Positions 15,268-23,531 of a DNA stretch of 64,000 bases are shown here, in pieces (position 1 is the first letter of the stretch; each line of letters begins with the position of its first letter). The DNA comes from an uncultured Campylobacter sp. (lineage in GTDB: Bacteria > Campylobacterota > Campylobacteria > Campylobacterales > Campylobacteraceae). Location of the stretch: contig NZ_CALIIU010000038.1 in assembly GCF_938017775.1 (NCBI RefSeq), forward strand, positions 96,185 through 160,184. Direction: 5' to 3'. The translations under genes and the position numbers were made by a program. The notes under the pieces are model-generated. The model was not told the DNA's origin. It did not search any database and was given only the letters and a program-made list of their open reading frames with translations.

Positions 15268-15813
15268 ATGAGCAGACTAAAAGATAAATACGCTAATTCC
15301 ATCAGAGCTGCTTTGCAGAAAGAATTTGATATAAAAAATCCTATGCTTATCCCGGCGCTTGAAAAGATCGTTATCAGCGTAGGAACTGGGGAATCAAGCA
15401 AAGATCAAAAGGTGCTTCAAAATATGGCCGACACTATCTCGCTGATCGCAGGCCAAAAAGCGCTTATCGTCAATGCAAAAAAATCGGTCGCAGGCTTTAA
15501 AGTTCGCGAAGGTTTTCCGGTGGGCATAATGGTTACGTTACGAAAAGAGCAGATGTTTGCCTTCCTAGACAAACTGATCTCTATCGCGCTTCCTAGAGTT
15601 AAGGATTTCCGAGGACTACCTAGAACGGGCTTTGACGGACGCGGCAATTATAACTTCGGTTTGCAAGAGCAGCTGATGTTCCCTGAGGTCGAATACGATC
15701 AAATTTTAAGAACTCACGGTATGAATATAACCGTCGTAACGACTACAAATAACGATAAAGAGGCATTTAAATTGCTAGAGCTATTCGGCATGCCTTTTGC
15801 AAAAGGAAAATGA
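15268..15813 (+). CDS. rplE: 50S ribosomal protein L5
   Basis: I choose the ATG at 15268, with AGAGG seven bases before it, giving 181 residues that begin MSRLKDKYANSIRAALQKEF. A TTG at 15262 is too close to the ribosome site. The core motifs are KKSVAGFKVREGFPVGIMVT, LPRVKDFRGL and GRGNYNFGLQEQLMFPEVEY. L5 binds 5S rRNA and contacts S13 across the subunits. Normal length. Confidence 0.97.
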   Translation: MSRLKDKYANSIRAALQKEFDIKNPMLIPALEKIVISVGTGESSKDQKVLQNMADTISLIAGQKALIVNAKKSVAGFKVREGFPVGIMVTLRKEQMFAFLDKLISIALPRVKDFRGLPRTGFDGRGNYNFGLQEQLMFPEVEYDQILRTHGMNITVVTTTNNDKEAFKLLELFGMPFAKGK

Positions 15814-15814
15814 T

Positions 15815-16000
15815 ATGGCAAAAAAATCAATGGTAGCCAAGGCGAAACGCCCCGCTAAATTTAGCACTCGCGCATATACCAGATGTCAAATTTGCGGTCG
15901 TCCGCACTCCGTTTATAAGGATTTTGGAATTTGTCGCGTTTGCCTTCGCAAGATGGCAAACGAGGGCTTGATCCCAGGTCTAAAAAAAGCAAGCTGGTAA
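15815..16000 (+). CDS. rpsN: 30S ribosomal protein S14, zinc-binding short form
   Basis: The ATG at 15815 follows AAAAGGAAAATGAT and gives 61 residues (MAKKSMVAKAKRPAKFSTR). An in-frame upstream start at 15797 lies inside rplE. The two C-x-x-C pairs, CQICGR and CRVC, make this the zinc-ribbon S14 type, as in Campylobacter, not the longer zinc-free type. S14 is a late 30S head protein. Confidence 0.97.
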   Translation: MAKKSMVAKAKRPAKFSTRAYTRCQICGRPHSVYKDFGICRVCLRKMANEGLIPGLKKASW

Positions 16001-16009
16001 GGAGAAGAG

Positions 16010-16405
16010 ATGATTAACGATCTTATTTCAGATGGACTAACTCGCATCAGAAATGCTGCGATGCGAAGGCTAGATACTACTAAGCTTTTTCACTCAAATG
16101 TAGTCGAGGCTATGCTTAAAATTTTAGCCGAGAAGGGCTATATCGAGAGCTACAACGTAGTAGAGGAAAACAATAAAAAGATCATCAACGTAGTGCTTAA
16201 ATACGACGAAAAGGGCAGGAGCGTGATAAACGAAGTTAAAAGAATTTCGACTCCGGGTCGCCGCGTATATCAGGGCAAAGACGAGATCAAGCGCTTCAAA
16301 AACGGCTACGGAACCGTCGTCGTTAGCACAAGCAAAGGCGTTATGAGCGGTATCGACGCACACAAGGCCGGCGTCGGCGGCGAAGTGCTTTGCACGATCT
16401 GGTAA
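16010..16405 (+). CDS. rpsH: 30S ribosomal protein S8
   Basis: The protein is 131 residues, starting MINDLISDGLTRIRNAAMRR and ending with the RNA-binding region VVSTSKGVMSGIDAHKAGVG. AAGGAGAAG is the ribosome site. S8 binds 16S helix 21 and in E. coli represses the spc operon. A clear hairpin lies just after it, before rplF. Confidence 0.97.
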   Translation: MINDLISDGLTRIRNAAMRRLDTTKLFHSNVVEAMLKILAEKGYIESYNVVEENNKKIINVVLKYDEKGRSVINEVKRISTPGRRVYQGKDEIKRFKNGYGTVVVSTSKGVMSGIDAHKAGVGGEVLCTIW

Positions 16406-16411
16406 GAAGTT

Positions 16412-16453
16412 TCTACTTTTTATGGCATTGTGGTATCCATTCGTAAAAGTAGA
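16412..16453 (+). promoter_or_regulatory. Hairpin in the rpsH-rplF gap
   Basis: TCTACTTTT (16412-16420) and AAAAGTAGA (16445-16453) are perfect inverted repeats; inside, ATGG (16422-16425) can pair with CCAT (16437-16440). The 77-bp gap is the longest within this otherwise tightly packed operon. It may be an attenuator, an RNA-processing site or a protein-binding target. Confidence 0.55.
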
Positions 16454-16482
16454 CATACCCTAGACAAATAAAAAGGAAAATT

Positions 16483-17019
16483 ATGTCAAGAATTGGTAAA
16501 AAACCGATCTCTATTCCAAACGGAGTTGAGGTCAAAATCGACGGCTCGTCGTTAAAATTTAAAAAATCGAATAACGAAAAAGAGCTTGATTTAAAAGGTC
16601 ATGTCGATGTAAAAATCGAAGACGGAAAGATAGAATTCTCACCTAAGGGTGAGGATAGGCAGAGCAGGGCATATTGGGGAACATACCGCGCTTTAGCCAA
16701 CAATATCGTCCTTGGTCTTACCGAGGGCTTTTCAAAACAGCTCGAAATCAACGGCGTCGGCTATAGGGCTGCGATGAAAGGCAAGGTGCTTGAGCTAAAT
16801 TTGGGCTTTTCGCATCCGATAAATTTTGAATCTCCAAAGGGAATCGAAATTTCCGTAGATAAAAACGTCGTAACCATCAAAGGCGACGACAAGCAGCAAG
16901 TAGGTCAAGTGGCAGCCGAGATTAGAGGATTCAGACCGCCTGAGCCATATAAAGGCAAGGGTATTAAGTATCTTGAAGAGCGCATTATCCGCAAAGCCGG
17001 AAAAACAGCTAAGAAATAA
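16483..17019 (+). CDS. rplF: 50S ribosomal protein L6
   Basis: The protein is 178 residues and begins MSRIGKKPISIPNGVEVKID. The second half ends with the strict L6 signature PEPYKGKGIKYLEERIIRKA. AAAAGGAAAATT precedes the ATG. L6 lies near the sarcin-ricin loop and the factor-binding site. It is separated from rpsH by a 77-bp gap with a hairpin. Confidence 0.98.
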   Translation: MSRIGKKPISIPNGVEVKIDGSSLKFKKSNNEKELDLKGHVDVKIEDGKIEFSPKGEDRQSRAYWGTYRALANNIVLGLTEGFSKQLEINGVGYRAAMKGKVLELNLGFSHPINFESPKGIEISVDKNVVTIKGDDKQQVGQVAAEIRGFRPPEPYKGKGIKYLEERIIRKAGKTAKK

Positions 17020-17029
17020 GGGTTGAGAA

Positions 17030-17386
17030 ATGACACAGAACGTATTAAAAAGAAAGATCTCTTTACGAATCAAGAGAAAAAGAAGAATTCGCGCTAAAAT
17101 TTCAGGCGTCGCATCTTGCCCTAGAATTTCTATTTTCAAATCCAATAGAACCGTCTACGCTCAGGCTATCGACGATGTAGCGAGCGTGACTTTGTGCGCC
17201 AGCAGCGGTAAGGTTTTAAATTTAAAGGCGAACAAAGAGGGCGCGGCTAGCTTAGCTAAAGATTTAGCCTCCAAGTTAAAAGATAAAGGCATTTCTGAAG
17301 CGATTTTCGATCGCAATGGCTATTTGTATCATGGCGTAATCGCAAGCTTTGCCGAGTCGCTACGCCAAAACGGCATCAAACTATAA
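17030..17386 (+). CDS. rplR: 50S ribosomal protein L18
   Basis: The protein is 118 residues with basic N-terminus KRKISLRIKRKRRIRAKISG and the 5S-binding region PRISIFKSNRTVYAQAIDD, ending FDRNGYLYHGVIASFAESLR. L18 carries 5S rRNA into the 50S subunit. Position between rplF and rpsE is standard. Confidence 0.97.
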   Translation: MTQNVLKRKISLRIKRKRRIRAKISGVASCPRISIFKSNRTVYAQAIDDVASVTLCASSGKVLNLKANKEGAASLAKDLASKLKDKGISEAIFDRNGYLYHGVIASFAESLRQNGIKL

Positions 17387-17401
17387 CCCAAAGGAATGAT
17401 T

Positions 17402-17845
17402 GTGGAAAAGTATAATAGAGAAGAATTCGAAGAGGTAATCGTCAATATCGGTAGGGTTACGAAGGTCGTTAAGGGCGGTAGAAGGTTCAGATTTACCGCG
17501 CTCGTAGTGGTAGGCAATAGAAACGGTCTAGTAGGCTTTGGCTTCGGCAAATCCAAAGAGGTTCCTGACGCGATTAAAAAGGCGGTAGACGATGCGTTTA
17601 AAAATATCATCAAGGTAAATTTAAACGGCTCTACCATCACTCACGATATCGAAGTTAAATACAATGCGAGCAAAATTTTACTTAAGCCGGCGAGCGAAGG
17701 TACCGGCGTTATCGCAGGCGGCTCCGTGCGCCCGGTTTTAGAGCTTGCAGGCATTAGGGATATCCTAACCAAGTCGCTAGGCTCTAACAACGCATCCAAC
17801 GTCGTAAGGGCTACTATGAAAGCTCTTAGTATCTTAAAACACTAG
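17402..17845 (+). CDS. rpsE: 30S ribosomal protein S5
   Basis: I choose the GTG at 17402, with AAGG seven bases upstream, giving 147 residues that begin MEKYNREEFEEVIVNIGRVT as in other campylobacters. The ATG at 17396 is one base from the ribosome site and is unlikely. VVKGGRRFRFTALVVVGNRN and the C-terminal half with LKPASEGTGVIAGGSVRPVL are typical of S5, which guards decoding accuracy. Confidence 0.97.
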   Translation: MEKYNREEFEEVIVNIGRVTKVVKGGRRFRFTALVVVGNRNGLVGFGFGKSKEVPDAIKKAVDDAFKNIIKVNLNGSTITHDIEVKYNASKILLKPASEGTGVIAGGSVRPVLELAGIRDILTKSLGSNNASNVVRATMKALSILKH

Positions 17846-17856
17846 AAGGATAAAAG

Positions 17857-18258
17857 ATGGGATTAGAAAATCTTAAAAAAGCCCCAGGCTCGACTCACGC
17901 TACTAAGCGCTTGGGTCGCGGTCAAGGAAGCGGCCTAGGTAAAACTGCGGGTCGCGGCGGCAAGGGTCAGACCGCACGTACCGGCTCTCACGAAAAAAGA
18001 GGCTTCGAGGGCGGTCAGCAGCCGATTCAACGAAGGCTTCCAAAGGTAGGTTTTACTTCTAAATTTGAAAAACCTTACGTGATTAATGTCGATAAAATCG
18101 AAGCTATCAAAGATCTTAGCGAGATTACGATTGAAAGCATCAAATCCGTTCATAAAATTTCAAACTCCGTTAAAAAGATCAAGCTGATCGGCGTAGGCGC
18201 AAAAGCGCTCGCTAGCAAGATCAAAGACGAGAACGTAAAATTTAGCGGACAAAAATAA
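17857..18258 (+). CDS. rplO: 50S ribosomal protein L15
   Basis: The protein is 133 residues. The glycine-rich N-terminus RLGRGQGSGLGKTAGRGGKG and FEGGQQPIQRRLPKVGF identify L15. The C-terminal domain is short, as in relatives. Its TAA overlaps the secY ATG by one base, which couples membrane-protein export to ribosome synthesis. Confidence 0.97.
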   Translation: MGLENLKKAPGSTHATKRLGRGQGSGLGKTAGRGGKGQTARTGSHEKRGFEGGQQPIQRRLPKVGFTSKFEKPYVINVDKIEAIKDLSEITIESIKSVHKISNSVKKIKLIGVGAKALASKIKDENVKFSGQK

Positions 18259-19523
18259 TGAATAAATCGCTACGCAACAAAATTCTCATCACTCTAGGCT
18301 TTCTTTTTGCCTATAGGTTGCTAGCTTACGTGCCGGTTCCGGGAGTGGACGTTGAGGTTATAAAGCAATTTTTTCAAAGCAATAGCAACAACGCTTTTGG
18401 AATGTTTAATATGTTTAGCGGTAACGCGGCGGAGCGATTCAGCGTTATCTCGCTAGGCATTATGCCTTATATTACCGCTTCGATCATTATGGAGCTGCTC
18501 GCCGCAACCTTTCCAAATTTAGGCAAACTCAAAAAAGAGCGCGACGGTATGCAGAAATATATGCAGATCATCCGATACGCTACAATCGCAATCGCTATGG
18601 TTCAATCCATCGGTGTTAGCATCGGCTTGCAGGGCATCCACGGACAGACCGGAGCGCCTGCGATAATGGCCGAAAATACCAACGAGTTTGTTTTCATCTC
18701 GTGCATTTCGATGCTGGCAGGCACCATGCTTTTGATGTGGATCGGCGAGCAGATTACGCAGCGCGGCGTTGGTAACGGCACCAGCCTTATTATCTTTGCA
18801 GGTATCGTAAGCGCCATCCCTAGAGCGATCGGAAGTACCGTAAATTTAGTAAATACCGGCGAAATGAACGTTTTAAAGCTAATCGCGATCGTGCTAATTA
18901 TCCTGGCTACTATCGGGGCAATTTTATATGTGGAGCTAGGTGAACGCAGAATTCCAGTATCGTTTTCGCGCAAGGTATTGATGGCGAATCAAAACAAGCG
19001 CATTATGAACTATGTGCCGATCAAGCTAAATTTAAGCGGCGTCATTCCGCCTATTTTTGCAAGCGCGATTTTGATGTTTCCGACTACAATTTTACAAGCA
19101 AGCACCAATCCGATCATCCAAAAGATCCACGATTTCCTAAGCCCTAGCAATTACTTCTTTAACTTTTTGACCTTTGTGTTGGTTATATTTTTTGCGTATT
19201 TTTATGCGTCAATCGCTTTTAATTCCAAGGACATTAGTGAAAATTTAAAGAAGCAGGGCGGATTTATCCCGGGTATTCGTCCGGGTGAAGGAACGGCGAG
19301 CTTTTTAAACGAAGTTGCTAGCCGTCTTACGTTTTGGGGTTCGATCTATCTCGGGCTAGTAACCGTCATCCCGTGGCTGCTCGTTAAATTTATGGGCGTG
19401 CCGTTTTATTTCGGCGGAACTAGCGTGCTGATCGTCGTCTCCGTCGCTCTTGATACGATGAGGCGCATCGAAGCGCAGATCTATATGAACAAATATCAGA
19501 CTCTAAGTGCGGTCGGGCTATAA
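18258..19523 (+). CDS. secY: Protein translocase subunit SecY
   Basis: The protein is 421 residues, with ten predicted membrane helices. SecY forms the protein-conducting channel in the inner membrane. Visible landmarks are YVPVPGVDVEVIKQFF in the plug/first periplasmic region, MFSGNAAERFSVISLGIMPY in TM2, the cytoplasmic loop GERRIPVSFSRK and the C-terminal loop KKQGGFIPGIRPGEGTASFL. Helix ends match the family. The gene overlaps rplO by one base and directly abuts map. Confidence 0.98.
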   Translation: MNKSLRNKILITLGFLFAYRLLAYVPVPGVDVEVIKQFFQSNSNNAFGMFNMFSGNAAERFSVISLGIMPYITASIIMELLAATFPNLGKLKKERDGMQKYMQIIRYATIAIAMVQSIGVSIGLQGIHGQTGAPAIMAENTNEFVFISCISMLAGTMLLMWIGEQITQRGVGNGTSLIIFAGIVSAIPRAIGSTVNLVNTGEMNVLKLIAIVLIILATIGAILYVELGERRIPVSFSRKVLMANQNKRIMNYVPIKLNLSGVIPPIFASAILMFPTTILQASTNPIIQKIHDFLSPSNYFFNFLTFVLVIFFAYFYASIAFNSKDISENLKKQGGFIPGIRPGEGTASFLNEVASRLTFWGSIYLGLVTVIPWLLVKFMGVPFYFGGTSVLIVVSVALDTMRRIEAQIYMNKYQTLSAVGL

Positions 19524-20282
19524 ATGGCGATTTTGCTTAAAACAAAAAAAGATTTAGAGGGGCTTCGTGCGGCGAACAGGATCGTCGCGCAAGCTCTCGA
19601 TTACGCAGCTTCATTTATAAAACCGGGTCTTAGCCTACTCGAAGTCGATAAAAAGATCGACGATTTCATCACATCCAAGGGTGCGTATCCCGCTTTTAAA
19701 GGGCTATACGGCTTTCCAAACGCCGCCTGCCTCTCGCTAAACGAAGTCATCATCCATGGCATTCCCGATGAGACGATCTTGCAAGAGGGCGATATCTTAG
19801 GCGTCGATCTGGGCTCGAAGCTAAACGGATATTTCGGCGACAGCGCACGCACCCTGCCCGTCGGTAAAATTTCAAAAGCCGACGAGGAGCTTATCGCATG
19901 CAGCAAGGACACGCTGGAGTTTGCCATCAAAACGATCAGGGTAGGGATGCACTTCAAAGAGCTAAGCTTCGAGATCGAGAAATTTATCCGCGCACGCGGC
20001 TTCGTGCCGCTGTATGGCTTCTGCGGTCACGGCATCGGCAAGCACCCGCACGAAGAGCCTGAGATCCCAAACTATCTGGAGGGCAACAATCCAAAATCGG
20101 GCCCCAAAATCAAAAACGGCATGGTTTTTTGCATCGAGCCGATGATCTGCCAAAAGGACGGCACGCCGGTCATCGCCGAGGATAAATGGAGCACGAGAAG
20201 CAAGGATGGGCTCCGCACTAGCCACTATGAGCACTGCATGGCGGTTTTCGACGGTAAGGTAGAAGTTCTAAGCGTCGCGTAG
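19524..20282 (+). CDS. map: Type I methionine aminopeptidase
   Basis: The protein is 252 residues. Map removes the initiator methionine from nascent proteins. The metal site is complete: Asp in GVDLGSKLNGYFGDSARTLP, His in GHGIGKHPHEEPEIPN, Glu in FCIEPM, and the late Glu region near SHYEHCMAV. It is the last gene of this operon; in many bacteria infA and the alpha operon follow, but here they lie 16 kb away on the other strand. Confidence 0.98.
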   Translation: MAILLKTKKDLEGLRAANRIVAQALDYAASFIKPGLSLLEVDKKIDDFITSKGAYPAFKGLYGFPNAACLSLNEVIIHGIPDETILQEGDILGVDLGSKLNGYFGDSARTLPVGKISKADEELIACSKDTLEFAIKTIRVGMHFKELSFEIEKFIRARGFVPLYGFCGHGIGKHPHEEPEIPNYLEGNNPKSGPKIKNGMVFCIEPMICQKDGTPVIAEDKWSTRSKDGLRTSHYEHCMAVFDGKVEVLSVA

Positions 20283-20922
20283 ATTTCGCACAAAAGGCGA
20301 CTTGGACTAGTTAAAATTTTACACTTTTGCCAAGGCGAAATTCCGCCCGCGATTAGATTTCGACAATTTTACATCGCTCGTGTCTTGGAATTTTACCTCA
20401 GCCGCTTCATGCATAAATTTTTGTCCGAAGACCTTTCAAAGCTTATCGCGACGGTTCGTAGCCTGGACGTAAATTTTAAAAAATATCGCGTCGCGGTCGC
20501 TTCATCTGCTCTAGCCTCATAGCCGGCTTTATGAGGCATGCAAGCGTTATAAAACGCGCCATTTGCCGCGCATCTTATTAAAATTTTTGCCCAAGCGTTT
20601 TGACCGCGGCAATATTGCTTTGAAATTTTAATTAGCTAAATTTTTTGAAATTACGTTTTAATAATTTTATCCCAGAGCTTCTGTCTCATAACCTCACTCA
20701 TAAATCCGCTTTCAATTAAAATTTAGCCTCAAAATTCTGTCGTCCAATTACAAACTCCCCGTATCTTTAAAATTTAGCCGCAAAATTTGAAGCGTAAAGG
20801 CGCGCAAGTAAGCGAGCTCAAAGCTTTAAGCGGCTAAGATTGCGCCTTGATTTTAAAGCGAAAATATGTCGCGCTACGCAGAGTGCGCGTCATCGTGTCT
20901 TTGTAAAGCTAAGGAAGATGAA
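20283..20922. other. Gap between map and the phosphoethanolamine-transferase gene
   Basis: I see no gene with a credible start and family in these 640 bp. It is rich in AAATTT and TAAAATTT words. No clear terminator for the long ribosomal operon could be picked out. Confidence 0.5.
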
Positions 20923-22962
20923 ATGAGAGAAAAATTTTATGTAGCGCTAGCAAATATAGGCGGGATTATGGCGCGGACGAAAGCGGGTAGGCTTATAGCG
21001 TGCTTGCTTATAAAAATCGACCGCGGCTTTTTTGCCGCGCTTCGCGAGCGTCCCGTATGGAGGGTGTTTTGGCTTAGCACGGCGCTATGCTTGCTTGCGT
21101 GCTGGGCTAAGATACATTATCAGATCAATGGGTATCATTTTTCGCATGTATTTAAAGGCTTTTCTGCGGTGCTCATCATAAATTTACTCATCTTTCACCT
21201 TTGCTATCTGCTTAGCGGCCGATTTTTTAAGCTCGTTTCGTTCGTGTTACTAGCGCTAATTGCGCTAATTGCGAGTGTGGCTTTATTTTTGATCGTAAAT
21301 TTCGACTCAAGCTTCAACGTCGTGGCGATCGACGCGCTTGTGCATACCGATGCAGCAGAGACGCGTGAGTTTGTTTTGCAGTTTCTTAACCCTGCGACGA
21401 TTTTGTATCTAGCGGTGCTGCTTGGCTGCATCTTTGCAGCGCTAAGAACGGGGCGGAGAAAGTGGGAGCAAACGCATAGCCGCCTAGGATTGCTGCTAGC
21501 AGCGCTTTATCTTATCTACGGGGCGATCTTTTGCGCGGATATCGCCGCTAAAGCTTCCCAGGGCAAGCAGGGCTATATAACCAAACTATCGCAATACGTC
21601 CCGCTGGAGTTTGCCTTTACGATAAAAGACTATCTTAGCGATAAAAATTTCATCACCGATATGCGCGAAGTGCAGCTCGGATATGACGAGGCCAAGCGCG
21701 CGAACGAAAGCATTTTAAATGGCGGCGGAAATTCAGATCCGCAAGGCGCCGCCTCGGGCTCCGCGTCTGAAAATTCCGCTCCCGCATCAAGCGTCCAGGC
21801 GCAAAATTCCGGCGCAAATTTAAATTCTACGTCCGCCCCGGGCGCTGAGCCGCAGAGCTGGGGCAAGACTTTAAATTCTACGCCGCAAAGCCCCAGCGCG
21901 ATTTCAAATTCCAAAACCACTGACGCTACTACAAACCCCGCCTCGCAAAAGTCTCGCGTCAAAAATATCATCCTAATAATAGGCGAGAGCTTGCAGCGCG
22001 GGCATATGTCGCTCTACGGCTACGGCGTTAAAAATACGCCGCTTTTGGAGGGTCTCGAAGCAAGTGGCAATCTGATAAAATTTAGCGATACAATCTCGCC
22101 TTACGGCACGACTAATCAGGTGCTGATGCGGCTTTTAAATTTCAGCGATTACGAAAGCGAGCGCAAAAGGGCGTGGTTTCGCAACCTTAGCATCATTGAT
22201 ATGTTTAAGCTAAGTGGCTACCGCACCTTTTGGATCAGCAATCAAGAGGCTTTCGGCGCGCATGCGCTAAGTGCCAAAAGCGCTGCCGATCGCGCGGACG
22301 CTGAATCTTTCCTTTCAAAGAGCAATCTTTATGAAACCGTTCGCATCAAACCTGACGGAGTGCTGCTTCCGCTCATAAATCAGGCGAAAGCGGGGCAGAG
22401 CGAGCGAAATTTCTATGTGATCCATCTCATCGGCAGCCATATGGATTACAGCCTGCGCTATCCCGAGGGATTCGGCAAGTTTAGCGCGGCGGACATAAAG
22501 GCAAAACTTACTTCCAAGCAGAAAGATGTTGTCGCGTATTACGATAACAGCGTGCTTTACAACGATTTCGTCATAAATGAAATTTTTAAAATTTTCTCCG
22601 GCGACGACAGTCTCATCGTCTATCTTAGCGATCACGGAGAGAATTTATACGAAAATGGACGCCTTGGGCATGGCATGGAGAGCCGCTTTACTTACGAAAT
22701 TCCGCTAATTTTCATAGGCTCTCGCGAGTTTTTGAGCGATCACGCTAAGCTATGGCAGAGGCTAGCTGCGGCGAAAGACAAGCCTTTTATGAGCGATGAT
22801 TTAGCGCATCTGCTAGCAGATATCATCGGTGTCGCGCCACTTGAGTTTGACGAGCACAAAAGCCCGATACGATCGGATTTCAATGCCTCTCGCAAGCGAA
22901 TTGCTAACGGAGTCGATTATGACGAGAAATTAAAAAACGCAAAGGGCTACGAGCTCGAATAA
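20923..22962 (+). CDS. Membrane sulfatase-fold protein, phosphoethanolamine-transferase-like
   Basis: I choose the ATG at 20923 with AAGGAAG five bases upstream, giving 679 residues. The N-terminal third has about five membrane helices (for example VFWLSTALCLLACWAK and AVLIINLLIFHLCYLL). A Ser/Ala/Asn/Pro-rich linker follows at about residues 265-346, then the sulfatase-fold domain: IILIIGES, HMSLYGYGVKNTPLLEG, nucleophile candidates Thr396/Thr397 in SPYGTTNQ, metal ligands Asp570-His571 in LSDHGEN and His583 in LGHGME. This is the layout of EptA/EptC/MCR enzymes, which add phosphoethanolamine to lipid A, flagellar parts or glycans. The long linker is unusual. The substrate is not known. Confidence 0.88.
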   Translation: MREKFYVALANIGGIMARTKAGRLIACLLIKIDRGFFAALRERPVWRVFWLSTALCLLACWAKIHYQINGYHFSHVFKGFSAVLIINLLIFHLCYLLSGRFFKLVSFVLLALIALIASVALFLIVNFDSSFNVVAIDALVHTDAAETREFVLQFLNPATILYLAVLLGCIFAALRTGRRKWEQTHSRLGLLLAALYLIYGAIFCADIAAKASQGKQGYITKLSQYVPLEFAFTIKDYLSDKNFITDMREVQLGYDEAKRANESILNGGGNSDPQGAASGSASENSAPASSVQAQNSGANLNSTSAPGAEPQSWGKTLNSTPQSPSAISNSKTTDATTNPASQKSRVKNIILIIGESLQRGHMSLYGYGVKNTPLLEGLEASGNLIKFSDTISPYGTTNQVLMRLLNFSDYESERKRAWFRNLSIIDMFKLSGYRTFWISNQEAFGAHALSAKSAADRADAESFLSKSNLYETVRIKPDGVLLPLINQAKAGQSERNFYVIHLIGSHMDYSLRYPEGFGKFSAADIKAKLTSKQKDVVAYYDNSVLYNDFVINEIFKIFSGDDSLIVYLSDHGENLYENGRLGHGMESRFTYEIPLIFIGSREFLSDHAKLWQRLAAAKDKPFMSDDLAHLLADIIGVAPLEFDEHKSPIRSDFNASRKRIANGVDYDEKLKNAKGYELE

Positions 22963-23136
22963 CGGGCGGATTGCGCTTTATCTACACATATTGCGCTATA
23001 CAAGCGGCGGGTCTCAAAATTTCAAAGAGCTTAATGCTCGATCCGAAAAGACAAGTTCGGCGCAAAGTCTATAAAATTTCATATAAAATTTAGAAATTTA
23101 GATAAAATTTCAAAAAATCTACGCCAAGGAGCTCAA

Positions 23137-23523
23137 ATGAAAGAGATCTATCCGAGCGGCTTCGCGCCGAAAAAGGCGCATTATGCGCCGGGCATCTTAG
23201 ACGACGACGGCACGCTCTATGTCTCGGGGCAGCTAAGCGTGGATCCACGCACGGGAGCCGCTCCAGATGGTCTTGCTGCGCAGACCGCGCAGGCCCTAAG
23301 CAACGTCGCGGCAGTGCTGGCCGCCGCGGGCGCAGATAAAAACGACGTGCGGATGTGTCGCGTCTATACGCCTGACGTCGCGAACTGGGACGTGATCGAC
23401 GAGCAGTACGCGCTGTTTTTCGGCGCGCACAAGCCCGCTCGCGTCGTAGTGCCGACTACGGCTCTACACTTCGGCTGCCTCGTAGAGATTGAGGCCGTCG
23501 CAAAAATCAAAGAGAAAAAATAG
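23137..23523 (+). CDS. RidA family protein (reactive imine deaminase)
   Basis: The protein is 128 residues. RidA proteins hydrolyse enamine/imine products released by PLP enzymes, such as 2-aminoacrylate. YVSGQLSVDPRTGAAP, the later ARVVVPTTALHFGCLVEIEA with the conserved Arg, and the final VEIEAVA glutamate are present. It lies eight bases upstream of a PLP-dependent enzyme in the same direction, which fits a job in scavenging that enzyme's reactive intermediate. CAAGGAGCTC precedes the ATG. Confidence 0.93.
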   Translation: MKEIYPSGFAPKKAHYAPGILDDDGTLYVSGQLSVDPRTGAAPDGLAAQTAQALSNVAAVLAAAGADKNDVRMCRVYTPDVANWDVIDEQYALFFGAHKPARVVVPTTALHFGCLVEIEAVAKIKEKK

Positions 23524-23531
23524 GAGCGAAA

